Assembly: GCA_964235765.1 (NCBI GenBank)
Contig: CAXSDH010000002.1
Span: 100,818 to 164,817 of the forward strand
From: JAVVHH01 sp964235765
GTDB lineage: Bacteria; Pseudomonadota; Alphaproteobacteria; Acetobacterales; Acetobacteraceae
Direction: 5' to 3'
Length of the DNA: 64,000 nt
How positions within the stretch are numbered: position 1 is the first letter of the stretch; each line of letters begins with the position of its first letter. The notes under the pieces were generated by a model. That model was given only the letters and a program-made list of their open reading frames with translations, was not told the origin of the DNA and searched no databases. Made by a program: the position numbers and the translations under genes. Below are positions 42,863 to 51,745 of this stretch, in pieces.

Positions 42863-43591
42863 CTAATGGCGCTGAATTTGTCCGATAAAGGACCGCGTCC
42901 GCTCGTGCCGCGGACGCTCGAATATTTCCGCCGCCGTGCCCTGCTCCACGATGGCGCCGTCGGCCATGAACACTACCCGGTCGGCCGCCGCGCGGGCGAA
43001 GCCCATCTCGTGACTGACCACCACCATGGTCATGCCGCCATCGCGCAACTCCCGCATAACCGCCAGCACGCCGCCGACCAATTCAGGGTCGAGCGCGCTG
43101 GTCGGCTCGTCGAACAGCATGACGCGCGGTTCCAAGGCGATGGCGCGGGCAATCGCCACACGCTGCTGCTGCCCGCCGCTGAGCTGGGCCGGACGGTGAT
43201 CCGCCCGGTCGGCCAAGCCCACGCGGGCAAGCGCAGCCCCGCCGATCTGGTCGGCCTCCGTGCGGGACTTCCCGGCGACCTTGCGGAGCGCCAGCGTCAC
43301 GTTGCCGAGCGCGGTCATGCCCGGGTATAGATTGAACGATTGGAACACCATGCCAATCCGCTGCCGCGCCCGGTTCAGGTCGGTATGCCGATCCAGCAAG
43401 TCGGTCCCGTCCACCACGATGCTGCCGCTATCGGGGTGCTCGAGCCGGTTTAGGCAGCGCAACAAGGTGGATTTACCGGAGCCGCTAGGACCGATGACGA
43501 ATACCAGCTCGCGCTCGGCCACGACCAGGTCGACTCCGCGCAGGACGTGCAGGGGGCCGAAATGCTTGTGGACGCCGCGGGCCTCGATCAC
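42863..43591 (-). CDS. Amino acid ABC transporter ATP-binding protein
   Basis: A 242-residue ABC ATPase of the polar-amino-acid (GlnQ/HisP) type. Walker A is VIGPSGSGKSTLLR, the signature is LSGGQQQRVAIARAIAL, and Walker B is VMLFDEPTSALDPE. The GTG start (43591) has one base between it and the TAG of the binding-protein gene. It should energise import with the adjacent binding protein, but no permease gene is present on either side. Confidence 0.93.
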   Translation of the reverse strand: MIEARGVHKHFGPLHVLRGVDLVVAERELVFVIGPSGSGKSTLLRCLNRLEHPDSGSIVVDGTDLLDRHTDLNRARQRIGMVFQSFNLYPGMTALGNVTLALRKVAGKSRTEADQIGGAALARVGLADRADHRPAQLSGGQQQRVAIARAIALEPRVMLFDEPTSALDPELVGGVLAVMRELRDGGMTMVVVSHEMGFARAAADRVVFMADGAIVEQGTAAEIFERPRHERTRSFIGQIQRH

Positions 43592-43592
43592 C

Positions 43593-44417
43593 CTATTTGC
43601 AGGTGATCTCGTGCGGCGTCGGGTCATAGCCCGGCATGTCCGGCACGCCGTAACCTGGCTGCACGATACGCTCCAGGTCATCGGCCGCCGGTGGCGCGCC
43701 AAACCACTTTTCGCTGATCCTGGCGAGCGTGCCGTCGCGCTTCATGCACGACAAAACGTCCTGCACCTGGTTTCGCAGCGCCACGTTGTCCTTGCGGAAG
43801 GGCGCCGCCCAATGCGCCCGCGTGTCCGCCAACGGCAGATCGGCGACGAATTGCGGTGTTTTGCTGGCGGCGTATTTGATGACGGTGTTGCCGGCCAGGT
43901 TGGCATAAGCGCGGCCGGAAATGACGGCCTGGATCGCGTCCGCATTGCTCTCGTAGGCCTGAACCTCGAAGCCGACTTCCGCCGCTTTCTGCCGGGCCAG
44001 GGTCTCGTAGGGAGTGCCTTTGTTCACCGTTACCACGCGGCCTTTCAGGTCCTCCCAGCCCTTGAGGCTCGCGGATCCGCGGCGGATGCCGAACTGATAA
44101 GCGGTCCAAAGGTAGCCCTGCGTGAAGATCATGTTCTCCGCCCGCTCCCGCGTGACGGTGACCGGGGCCGCCAGGAAGTCGTAGCGGCCGGCGTTCATGG
44201 CCGGGATCAGGCCGCTGAAACTTGCGCTGTCGATCGTGATCTCCCGGCCCATGCGCCTCGCCGCTTCGGTGAACAGGTCCACGTTGAACCCTTCGACGCC
44301 GCCGCCGAGCTTCGGCATGGCATGCGGGGCAAAGGTGCCGTCCACCGCAGTCCGCAGCGGTTGCGCGCCGGCGTGGGCCGCCAGCAGGATGAGGCAGAAG
44401 GCAAGCAGGGCGCGCAT
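43593..44417 (-). CDS. Transporter substrate-binding protein (polar amino acid type)
   Basis: A 274-residue periplasmic binding protein (SBP_bac_3 type). A signal peptide (MRALLAFCLILLAAHAGAQ) precedes PLRTAVDGTFAPHAM, EGFNVDLFTEAARRMG and the WEDLKGRVVTVNKGTPYE hinge. Such proteins capture amino acids or opines for an ABC importer. The ATPase gene follows directly, but no permease is encoded here. It may be solute-sensing or use a permease elsewhere. Confidence 0.9.
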   Translation of the reverse strand: MRALLAFCLILLAAHAGAQPLRTAVDGTFAPHAMPKLGGGVEGFNVDLFTEAARRMGREITIDSASFSGLIPAMNAGRYDFLAAPVTVTRERAENMIFTQGYLWTAYQFGIRRGSASLKGWEDLKGRVVTVNKGTPYETLARQKAAEVGFEVQAYESNADAIQAVISGRAYANLAGNTVIKYAASKTPQFVADLPLADTRAHWAAPFRKDNVALRNQVQDVLSCMKRDGTLARISEKWFGAPPAADDLERIVQPGYGVPDMPGYDPTPHEITCK

Positions 44418-44447
44418 GGGTATGTCCTTGGCGAGAGTGGTGCTGGT

Positions 44448-45542
44448 CTATACCTGGTCCGGGAACAAGGCGGCCAGCCCTTCTTGCGTTGCGGGGCACT
44501 GGCCGCGCTCGGTGATCAGGCCAGTGAGCAACCGAGCAGGAGTGACATCGAAAGCCGGATTGGCGGCCGGACTACTGGTCGGCACCACGCGTATCGTGGT
44601 GACCACCCCATCGAGGCCGCGCCCGGTGATTGTGGTCACCTCCGAGGCTTCCCGCTCCTCGATCGGGATTTCCGCGACGCCGTCGCCCACAGACCAGTCG
44701 ATGGTGCTGGAGGGTGCGGCAACCCAGAACGGCACGCCGTTGTCGCAGGCCGCGAGCGCTTTCAGGTAGGTGCCGATTTTGTTCGCGGCATCGCCAGTGC
44801 GGCTGACCCGGTCGGCGCCGACGATCGCCATGTCCACGCGCCCATGCTGCATCATGTGCCCTCCGGCGTTGTCCGAGATGACCGTGTGGGGGACCCCGTG
44901 CTTGCCGAGTTCCCAGGCCGTAAGGAACGCGCCTTGGTTGCGGGGCCGCGTCTCGTCCACCCAGACGTGCACTGGCAGGCCGGCGTCATGCGCCCGGTAG
45001 ATCGGTGCCAGCGCTGTCCCCCAGTCGACCGTGGCGAGCCAGCCGGCATTGCAATGGGTAAGCACGTTGACGGGCTTGCCGGGCTTGGCAAGCGCGATCT
45101 CCTGAATGAGCGCCTGGCCATGGCGGCCGATTTCGGCATTGCGTTCCACGTCCTCATCGGCGATCAAGGCCGCCTCGGCGTAGGCTGCGGCGGCCCGGTC
45201 CGCTGCGGCGGTGTTGCGCAAGCGGGTGAGCATACGGCCGAGCGACCAGCGCAGATTGATGGCTGTCGGGCGTGTCGCCGCAAGCTGGCCGGCGGCGCGC
45301 TCCAGGGCGTCGGTTCCCGGGTCCTCACGTAACGCGAGCGCCACTCCGTAAGCCGCCATGGCGCCAATCAACGGCGCGCCGCGGACCTGCATGCTCCGGA
45401 TCGCATGGACAGCCTGCCGCAGATCGGTCAATCGCAGGAGTTCGAGGGACCAGGGCAGCTTGGTTTGGTCGATGACACGGACGGACCACCCGTCCGAGTG
45501 ATCGACCCAGATCGTTCGATAGGCGGTTCCGTCAATCTTCAT
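44448..45542 (-). CDS. mtnA: S-methyl-5-thioribose-1-phosphate isomerase
   Basis: A 364-residue member of the eIF2B-like isomerase family. The catalytic cysteine is Cys164 in LTHCNAGWLAT and the acid is Asp244 in AIVGADRVSRTGDAANKIGTY; both match the MtnA active site. It isomerises 5-methylthioribose 1-phosphate to methylthioribulose 1-phosphate in methionine salvage. No other mtn genes are in the window, so the pathway is not complete here. It lies upstream of the binding-protein gene by 30 bases. Confidence 0.94.
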   Translation of the reverse strand: MKIDGTAYRTIWVDHSDGWSVRVIDQTKLPWSLELLRLTDLRQAVHAIRSMQVRGAPLIGAMAAYGVALALREDPGTDALERAAGQLAATRPTAINLRWSLGRMLTRLRNTAAADRAAAAYAEAALIADEDVERNAEIGRHGQALIQEIALAKPGKPVNVLTHCNAGWLATVDWGTALAPIYRAHDAGLPVHVWVDETRPRNQGAFLTAWELGKHGVPHTVISDNAGGHMMQHGRVDMAIVGADRVSRTGDAANKIGTYLKALAACDNGVPFWVAAPSSTIDWSVGDGVAEIPIEEREASEVTTITGRGLDGVVTTIRVVPTSSPAANPAFDVTPARLLTGLITERGQCPATQEGLAALFPDQV

Positions 45543-45596
45543 CGGGCGGTGTCCCGGCAGGTGGCTCCAATTCGTAAAAGCCTCCAGCCCGTAGTG

Positions 45597-45731
45597 CTAA
45601 CGCTCCAGAGTCGAGGCATTTAATATTTGCAAGATAACATCGGACGGTTGCTCCCGAAGCAAGGCTCCGAATTGCTCCGTGAGACTCCGCTTCAGCCATA
45701 GGTCGAACGCCGGGGCTTCCTGTTGCCGCAT
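45597..45731 (-). CDS. Small 44-residue protein with strong ribosome binding site
   Basis: A 44-residue frame with a near-perfect AGAGGAGG five bases before the ATG, the best Shine-Dalgarno sequence seen among the small frames here. The product (starts MRQQEAPAFDLWLKRSLTEQ) is predicted helical, with alternating hydrophobic positions and an LLREQPSDVILQILN end. That end recalls short helical regulators such as NepR-like anti-sigma proteins, but this resemblance is weak and no family is claimed. It sits between the SGNH-like gene and mtnA on the same strand. Confidence 0.55.
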   Translation of the reverse strand: MRQQEAPAFDLWLKRSLTEQFGALLREQPSDVILQILNASTLER

Positions 45732-45831
45732 TGTAGCCTCCTCTTCCCGGTATGAGTCAATCACCTGCCAAAGCTTAAAGACGACTGTAGTTGCGCGTCG
45801 TCAAGGAGCCGTGTTCTGCCGAAACCTACCT

Positions 45832-46662
45832 TTAGGATCGAGCGCCGCCCAGCACCATCCGAGCGAGGTGGGAGCCGAGACACGCGTGCAGGAGCTCAAC
45901 GACCTTGCGCCGATCGGACTTTGGCGTCCGTTCCAGGTCGATTTGACCTTCGTTCGCCCAAGCTCGCATCAGGTCGAACCGCCGGAACAGCAACACGCCC
46001 GGCATGGAGGCGAGTTGTTGAAAGGCTTGCTCGTAGGGTTCGAGATTACTGTTCGTTTGCAGAAAGCGGCTGAACTGTGGATCGATCAAGACCAGGTCCG
46101 CCTGATGTTCCTTCACCACCTCGGCCCCTTCCGACAGGAGCTGGGCAAATTCGCCGGGAGGTGTGTTGCGGACTGCTTCGACCGTGCCGGTCTGCCAGAT
46201 CACGAGCTGATAGGAACGCTCTGCAAGCGAGGTCCGGATCATTCCGAGCATCTCGGCTGCCGACAGTCCCCGCCCGCCGCGGACGGTTAACCGGACATCG
46301 ACGCCCGGAACGGCGACCTGCAATGCCTTGGTCATCTGGCGGGGAAACGCCCGCTCACTCGGTTCGGCGGTAATCACCTGGGACGGAGGCGCGCTGCCAG
46401 ACTGGGCGCCGTTCACCGCCTGGCTCGTCAGCGTGCCTGGCAGCAAACTGGCTTCGGGACCGAACAGGGTTGCCGACCCCACGGCCAATACGTTGAGCTG
46501 TGCGCCTGCCTTCAGCGTAGTGGCGACTCGTGGCAGGGAGGTGACGACGCCCGCGACGTCGTCGGGTGCCTCGCAGACGTTCCGCGCGGAACCGGACATC
46601 GCGCGCCCTGAGAACGCGGCCATGCCAAGGAGCAATCCGATCGACAGAAGCACTTTGTTCAT
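45832..46662 (-). CDS. Secreted SGNH-hydrolase-like protein
   Basis: A 276-residue protein with a signal peptide (MNKVLLSIGLLLGMAAFSGR). The mature part resembles an SGNH hydrolase/DUF459-type fold: LNVLAVGSATLFGPE near the first block, VDVRLTVRGGRGLSAAEML and VLIDPQFSRFLQTN. The classical GDS serine is not clearly preserved (GSA). It follows opgC with an ATGA overlap; SGNH proteins often partner acyltransferases in modifying polysaccharides, so a role in glucan substitution is inferred. Confidence 0.68.
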   Translation of the reverse strand: MNKVLLSIGLLLGMAAFSGRAMSGSARNVCEAPDDVAGVVTSLPRVATTLKAGAQLNVLAVGSATLFGPEASLLPGTLTSQAVNGAQSGSAPPSQVITAEPSERAFPRQMTKALQVAVPGVDVRLTVRGGRGLSAAEMLGMIRTSLAERSYQLVIWQTGTVEAVRNTPPGEFAQLLSEGAEVVKEHQADLVLIDPQFSRFLQTNSNLEPYEQAFQQLASMPGVLLFRRFDLMRAWANEGQIDLERTPKSDRRKVVELLHACLGSHLARMVLGGARS

Positions 46663-47804
46663 ATCACACCCGCGTTACCAGCATGCTTCACCGTCGGCAA
46701 GGTCGCTCGTGCAACGATCCCTTTTTGTCGATACCACGCCGCCAAGGCGCCGATTCCCACAAGCGCCGCCGACCCCAGCACGTTGACAGCCGCCTGAACG
46801 GTCCAGTCCGGCCGTTCTTCCATAGCCAAACGGGCCAGGAAGGAAAGGAATATGCCTGCGCAGAACACGGGAAGCGAGTGCTGGCCACAAAGCACGAAAG
46901 GCTTTGCGGCCCAGCTTTTGAGCCAATCCGCCCCGGTGGGGACGAGCCGGGATACGAGCCACGCCAGCGCGAGAATGGACATGAGGCGCATCGGGTGCAG
47001 CCCTTCCTTGTCTACTGACAGGAGGATCCGGGCGGCCGCGGCCGGCATTCGCGCCTCGATCTCGGGATAGGGCCAGACCAGCCAAAGCAGCAGCACTCCC
47101 GCCGCGACGATCAAGGTCGCCGCGGCATCGTAGGCCCGTTTCGGTCCAGGAAGGGATGCACGCCGGTAAGAGAGCACTGCACCGATGACGAACAGGAACT
47201 GCCACGCAAACGGATTGAAATACCAGCCTCCGCCGGTCCATGACGCGAGGTTGAACCCGGTGATCCTGGCGGCGAGGTAGCCAGCAAACGACAATGCGAG
47301 CAGCACGAAGGGGTGGCGCAACAGCGGAAGGACGACCGCGAACATCCCGAGCAGGGCGACGTACATCGGTAAGATGTTGAGGTAAGCCGGCTGGAAGCTC
47401 AGCAGCAAGGCTTCGAGCATCGCGCGGTAGGGTGCCTCGGCGAGAGCATCGATGTGGATCTCCTCGAGGTAGTCGGACCGGTCGAGCGCAGTCGCGGAGT
47501 ACGAGACTTGGGCGCTGAACACCACGAACAGGAAAATGTGCGCGACATACAGCACTCCTGCCCGGCGCAGCACGTCCGCGCCTGCGAAAAGCCAGCCATG
47601 ACGGTCCATGCTCCGCCCGTAAGCGATCCCGGCGGCGTATCCGGCCAGCAACACGAAAATCTCGGTCGCGTCGCAGAGCGCAAAGTTGCGCAGGCTGAAC
47701 TGGGCCACCCAATTGGCGGGAATGTGATCTACGAAGATCCACCACAGGGCCAAACCCCGGAAAAAGTCCACCCGCAGGTCGCGGTTGGCGCCAATTAAAA
47801 CCAT
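46659..47804 (-). CDS. opgC: OpgC domain membrane acyltransferase
   Basis: A 381-residue integral membrane protein with about ten transmembrane helices. The start DLRVDFFRGLALWWIFVDH and the LCDATEIFVLLAGYAAGIAYG segment match the OpgC_C family. In known cases OpgC adds succinyl groups to periplasmic glucans. GGGAGG precedes the ATG. No opgG or opgH is in the window. The SGNH-like gene overlaps its end. Confidence 0.88.
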   Translation of the reverse strand: MVLIGANRDLRVDFFRGLALWWIFVDHIPANWVAQFSLRNFALCDATEIFVLLAGYAAGIAYGRSMDRHGWLFAGADVLRRAGVLYVAHIFLFVVFSAQVSYSATALDRSDYLEEIHIDALAEAPYRAMLEALLLSFQPAYLNILPMYVALLGMFAVVLPLLRHPFVLLALSFAGYLAARITGFNLASWTGGGWYFNPFAWQFLFVIGAVLSYRRASLPGPKRAYDAAATLIVAAGVLLLWLVWPYPEIEARMPAAAARILLSVDKEGLHPMRLMSILALAWLVSRLVPTGADWLKSWAAKPFVLCGQHSLPVFCAGIFLSFLARLAMEERPDWTVQAAVNVLGSAALVGIGALAAWYRQKGIVARATLPTVKHAGNAGVI

Positions 47805-47861
47805 GCCGCCTCCCGCGCTCCCGGTGCAGGCGGTATGCCACGAGCGTGCGGCCAGCGTACT

Positions 47862-48605
47862 TCACAGCTTCGCGGCAATCTGTTCCGCATCGGCCCCGGC
47901 CATGCTGTTGGGGTGCCGCGTCAGGAGCAAAGCCTGCCTCCGAATGGCTTCGGGGACGCGAAGGTCCCGCCGGACCAGCCCCGCGATCGCCGGGGCACGG
48001 CCCAGGAAGCTCATGCAGGCTCGCGTCAGGGTGCTGGCGGTGCGATCTCCCGAGGCTTGGCTCGTGACTTGGTTGACGACGAGGCGTGCGTCTCCACCGG
48101 GGCGGTCCGCCGCGTGCAGCTTCAATGTGGCATAGGCGTCGGTCAAGCTCGTCGGCTCATCCGTCGCAAGCACCAGCAGCGCATCGGCCCAAGCGGCCAT
48201 TCGCCGTACCGAGCGGTCCAGGCCGGCGCCGAGATCCAGCAGAACATGATCGTGACTGGCACCGAGTTCAGCCAGCTTTTCCAGCAGCGACTCCAGCAGC
48301 ACGGGCTCCAGCGTGGACAGTGCGCCGGAACCTGACCGGCCTGCCAGGACATCGAACCCGCCGGCGACAAAAGGCGACGTCGCCGCCGCCATCGAGACCT
48401 GGCCCGAGAGGACGGACCCAAGATCGTATTCTGGGACAAGACCGAGTTGGATATCGACGTTGGCCAGACCCAAATCTCCGTCGAACAGCAGGACGCGGCG
48501 GCCGCGCCGGGCTAGGGCGTGGGCCAGCGTGATCGCGAACCAGGTTTTGCCGACGCCTCCTTTGCCGGATGCGATGGAGATGAACTTCGGCGGGGAACGC
48601 GTCAT
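47862..48605 (-). CDS. flhG: Flagellar number regulator FlhG (MinD/ParA-like ATPase)
   Basis: A 247-residue P-loop ATPase. Deviant Walker A is SGKGGVGKTWFAITLAHALA, followed by VLLFDGDLGLANVDIQLGL and HDHVLLDLGAGLD, the MinD/FlhG pattern. FlhG limits flagellum number or position together with the GTPase FlhF, encoded immediately upstream with an ATGA overlap. The N-terminal FlhF-activating extension common in FlhG is short or missing here (only MTRSPPK). It is followed by opgC. Confidence 0.9.
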   Translation of the reverse strand: MTRSPPKFISIASGKGGVGKTWFAITLAHALARRGRRVLLFDGDLGLANVDIQLGLVPEYDLGSVLSGQVSMAAATSPFVAGGFDVLAGRSGSGALSTLEPVLLESLLEKLAELGASHDHVLLDLGAGLDRSVRRMAAWADALLVLATDEPTSLTDAYATLKLHAADRPGGDARLVVNQVTSQASGDRTASTLTRACMSFLGRAPAIAGLVRRDLRVPEAIRRQALLLTRHPNSMAGADAEQIAAKL

Positions 48606-49612
48606 GGCGAACGCCTCTGGCTTCCCTGTTCAGCGCGTGAGTAGGGCGGGGTTGAGGACAGGGGCTGCAGGTTCGGCCACATTCTTGGGGCCAGTCTCAA
48701 GGCGGGCGGAGCCGCAGCGGGCGGCGGTTTCGCGTGTTCTGGTGTTGCTTCGAGACGTCCGGCGAGAAACTCCGGGGTCAGTGGACGCAATCCGTCCGCG
48801 GCGCCTGGACCGACACCGGCTTCCGTCAATGCGAGACCGCAATCGGCGGCTGCCAGGATGCCGCCGAGACGACGGGACTGATCCAAGCGGGTGGCGACCA
48901 AATACGTGGCGCCAGCGCCGGAAAATCCGCCCGCGATGTCGGCGGCCTCGGCCGGGTCCAGCCCGGCAGGAAGAACGACAGCCATGGTGGCGCAAGCGGC
49001 CGACCTCAATTCCTGGAGTAGGGATTGGTCGTCCGGATCGGCCGGGTTCAGGCCCGGTGCGTCGATCAGCACGGGCGCGCCGTCCTGGCGCCGCGCCAGT
49101 ACGCGGGCGAGCGCCAGGGGTTCGTCCGCCGCGATTAGGGTCAGGCCAAGCAGGCGCGTGAACGCCGCAAGCTGTTCTGCGGCGCCGGCGCGCTTGCCGT
49201 CCGCCGTTACGATCAGCGGCCGGCAGCCTGCCATGACCATCCGGGTCGCCAGCCGAGCGATCGTCAGGGTTTTACCAGCTCCTGGCGGCCCAATCAGGAG
49301 CAGCGGCGCGCCGCCCGGGCCGAGCGGAAGCGTGGCAAACCGCAACCTGGCCTGTAGCAGAGCGGCCAGCGCGCCCTCAGCCAGTGCTGAGGCGATGCCG
49401 GCTGGCACGCCATGCCAGGCTAGGGACGTCGTGCGAACGGGATCCGGCAGGGGCGCAATCGGCTCGGCAGCAGCCACTTCGAGGGCCGCCGTTAGTTCCA
49501 CGCCGCCATCCACCTTGCGGGTGGCAAGGATCATCGCTTCCGACCCGAGTTCGATTCGGACCCTCGCCATGGCTGCGGCGACTGTAGGTGCGTGGTAGAG
49601 CTTCAACCGCAT
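48602..49612 (-). CDS. flhF: Flagellar biosynthesis GTPase FlhF
   Basis: A 336-residue SRP-type GTPase. An N-terminal region (MRLKLYHAPTVAAAMARVRI, ELGSEAMILATRKVDGG) matches the FlhF B-domain start. The P-loop is LIGPPGAGKTLTIARLATRM, with later ADGKRAGAAEQLAAF, VLIDAPGLNPAD and ATRLDQSRRLGG. The C-terminus is a Pro/Ala-rich tail. FlhF recruits early flagellar components to the pole. It precedes flhG with an ATGA overlap. A 156-base gap separates its start from the divergent MFS gene. Confidence 0.9.
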   Translation of the reverse strand: MRLKLYHAPTVAAAMARVRIELGSEAMILATRKVDGGVELTAALEVAAAEPIAPLPDPVRTTSLAWHGVPAGIASALAEGALAALLQARLRFATLPLGPGGAPLLLIGPPGAGKTLTIARLATRMVMAGCRPLIVTADGKRAGAAEQLAAFTRLLGLTLIAADEPLALARVLARRQDGAPVLIDAPGLNPADPDDQSLLQELRSAACATMAVVLPAGLDPAEAADIAGGFSGAGATYLVATRLDQSRRLGGILAAADCGLALTEAGVGPGAADGLRPLTPEFLAGRLEATPEHAKPPPAAAPPALRLAPRMWPNLQPLSSTPPYSRAEQGSQRRSP

Positions 49613-49768
49613 TCGTGCAGTCTACCCGGCCAACCTTGCCGAGGGGTTAACGTCATGAGCCCAATGCGATAGGGCTTGCCGTTCCGCCGCGCTTCGCACC
49701 TTTCCAGTGAGCTACCGATTGATGGTTTGGCCGTGTGTGGTCGTCTTGCCTGGTACGACACAAGGTCG

Positions 49769-50989
49769 ATGACGGCGGCGCGCGCCTCTGGGGAACGTGC
49801 GCGGTGGGTGGTGGTGTCCTGCCTCGGAGTGGCCCAAATCCTGGCCTGGGGCTCCTCCTATTACCTGCTGGCCGTCCTGGCCGGGCCGGTGTCGGCGGAT
49901 ACGGGCTGGGCGATGTCCTGGGTCGTCGGCGCCCTCTCGATCGGCTTGCTCGTGTCCGGTCTCGCCTCGCCCCGGGTTGGACGCGCCATCGACCGGCGCG
50001 GGGGCCGACCCGTTCTGGCCGCCAGCGCATGCCTGCTGGCGGCAGGGCTGCTCGGGCTCGGCGTTGCGCCCACCTTGCCCGCATTCGTGGCAGCCTGGGT
50101 CGTGATCGGGCTCGGAATGGGGTGCGGCCTCTACGACCCGGCATTCTCCGCGCTCGGCAGGGTCTACGGCGATGGCGCCCGCCTGCCGATCGCCCAAGTG
50201 ACCCTGTTCGGCGGTTTTGCCAGCACCATCTGCTGGCCGCTCAGCGCCCTGCTCGCCGAGCATGTGGGCTGGCGCGGAACCTGCCTGGCCTACGCCGGCG
50301 TCCAACTGACCGTCGTGCTGCCGCTTTATTGGTGGGGCATGCCGCGGGAGCCGCAACCAACCACCCCACCGTCGGTTGCTGAGAACGCGCCGCCGCCGGG
50401 CCAGATGCGGCCCGATCAGCGGCCGGCCTTCCTTCTGCTGGCGGCTGGTTTCACCCTTGCCGCCGTGATCATGACCACCCTCGCGGTCCATCTGCTGACC
50501 TTGCTGCAGGCGCGCGGCGTGCCGCTGGCCGCCGCGGTCGGCTTTGGCGCGCTCCTTGGGCCGGCCCAGGTGGGCGCGCGGTTGCTGAACATGGCGTTCG
50601 GCCGCAAGACCCATCCGGTGTGGAGCCTGCTTGTGTCGGCCGTGCTGGTCGCGGTCGGGATGGGCATGCTCGCCGGCGAGCGCGGGGTCGCTGCGGCAGG
50701 CATCGTCCTCTACGGGGCAGGGAGCGGCATCCGCTCGATCGCCCGGGGAACGGTGCCCTTGGCGCTGTTCGGCCGCGAGGGCTACGCGATCATGATGGGA
50801 CGCCTCGCCATGCCGACCCTGGTCGCCCAGGCGGCCTCGCCGGCCATCGGCGCCTGGCTGCTGGACGGCTTCGGCCCGACCGCGACGCTTTGGGTCCTGT
50901 GCGGGGCGGCAATCGTGAACATGGGGTTGGTGCTGGCGCTTCTGCCGGTCGCGCTAAAGCCAGCGAGGACGCCGGCCGGACGGAACTGA
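49769..50989 (+). CDS. MFS transporter
   Basis: A 406-residue membrane protein with about twelve hydrophobic segments and the MFS loop pattern ASPRVGRAIDRRGGRPVLAA between helices 2 and 3. A His/Pro/Gln-poor linker with PPPGQMRPDQRP sits at the mid-point. The substrate is not predictable. It is the only plus-strand gene between 43 and 64 kb, sitting between the Pho/pst block and flhF. CAAGG is just upstream of the ATG. The longer frame to 49676 is unlike MFS proteins. Confidence 0.88.
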   Translation: MTAARASGERARWVVVSCLGVAQILAWGSSYYLLAVLAGPVSADTGWAMSWVVGALSIGLLVSGLASPRVGRAIDRRGGRPVLAASACLLAAGLLGLGVAPTLPAFVAAWVVIGLGMGCGLYDPAFSALGRVYGDGARLPIAQVTLFGGFASTICWPLSALLAEHVGWRGTCLAYAGVQLTVVLPLYWWGMPREPQPTTPPSVAENAPPPGQMRPDQRPAFLLLAAGFTLAAVIMTTLAVHLLTLLQARGVPLAAAVGFGALLGPAQVGARLLNMAFGRKTHPVWSLLVSAVLVAVGMGMLAGERGVAAAGIVLYGAGSGIRSIARGTVPLALFGREGYAIMMGRLAMPTLVAQAASPAIGAWLLDGFGPTATLWVLCGAAIVNMGLVLALLPVALKPARTPAGRN

Positions 50990-51034
50990 CACCGGCTCCG
51001 CCGCCGCCGGGCCAGTGGTCGCACGACGTCGAGG

Positions 51035-51745
51035 TCAGATCTGCTCGGTATCGAGGGCATAACCCGCGGCGCGCACCGTCCGGACGATATCGAGTTCGCC
51101 ATCGCCGTTGATGCTTTTGCGCAGGCGGCGGATATGGACGTCCACGGTGCGCGGCTCTACGTGGATGTCGGGACCCCAGACGGAGTTAAGCAACTCCTCC
51201 CGCGAAAAGACCCGGCGCGGGTGCTGCATCAGGAACTCCAGAAGGCGGAACTCCGTCGGGCCCAAATGGATCGGGCGATGGTTCCGCTGCACGCGATGCG
51301 ACGTCAGGTCCATGGTGATGTCGTGAAATACATGCTGCCCCCGCACCGGAACCGCACCCGAGCGGCGCAGCAGCGCGCGCATGCGGGCCAGCAGCGCTTC
51401 CATGTTGAACGGCTTGGTGATGTAATCGTCCGCCCCGGTATTCAGCCCGCGGACGGAATCCTGATCCTCGGTCCGTGCCGTTACCATGATGACGGGGAGG
51501 TCGCGCGTCTGCGGACGACGGCGGATCTGCCGGCAGACTTCGATGCCCGACATGACCGGCAGCATCCAGTCCAGCAGCACGATGTCGGGCTGCGCCTCCG
51601 CGATGCGGGTCAGCGCCTCCTGGCCGTCGACCGCTTCGTCCACCCGGAAACCCTGCTTCTCCAGGTTGTAGCGCAGCATGGTCGCGAGCGCCGCCTCGTC
51701 CTCCACCACCAGGACGAGCGGTTTCGTGGCGATCCCTCCTGACAT
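51035..51745 (-). CDS. phoB: Phosphate regulon response regulator PhoB
   Basis: A 236-residue OmpR-family regulator. The receiver has VVEDEAALATML, phospho-Asp in IVLLDWMLPVMSG and the lysine in YITKPF; the C-terminal winged helix reads HLGPTEFRLLEFLMQHPRRVFSREELL, typical of PhoB. It binds Pho boxes, such as the one upstream of pstS here. Its ATG shares one base with the phoU stop. It is convergent with the MFS gene. The sensor kinase PhoR is not encoded in the window. Confidence 0.94.
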   Translation of the reverse strand: MSGGIATKPLVLVVEDEAALATMLRYNLEKQGFRVDEAVDGQEALTRIAEAQPDIVLLDWMLPVMSGIEVCRQIRRRPQTRDLPVIMVTARTEDQDSVRGLNTGADDYITKPFNMEALLARMRALLRRSGAVPVRGQHVFHDITMDLTSHRVQRNHRPIHLGPTEFRLLEFLMQHPRRVFSREELLNSVWGPDIHVEPRTVDVHIRRLRKSINGDGELDIVRTVRAAGYALDTEQI

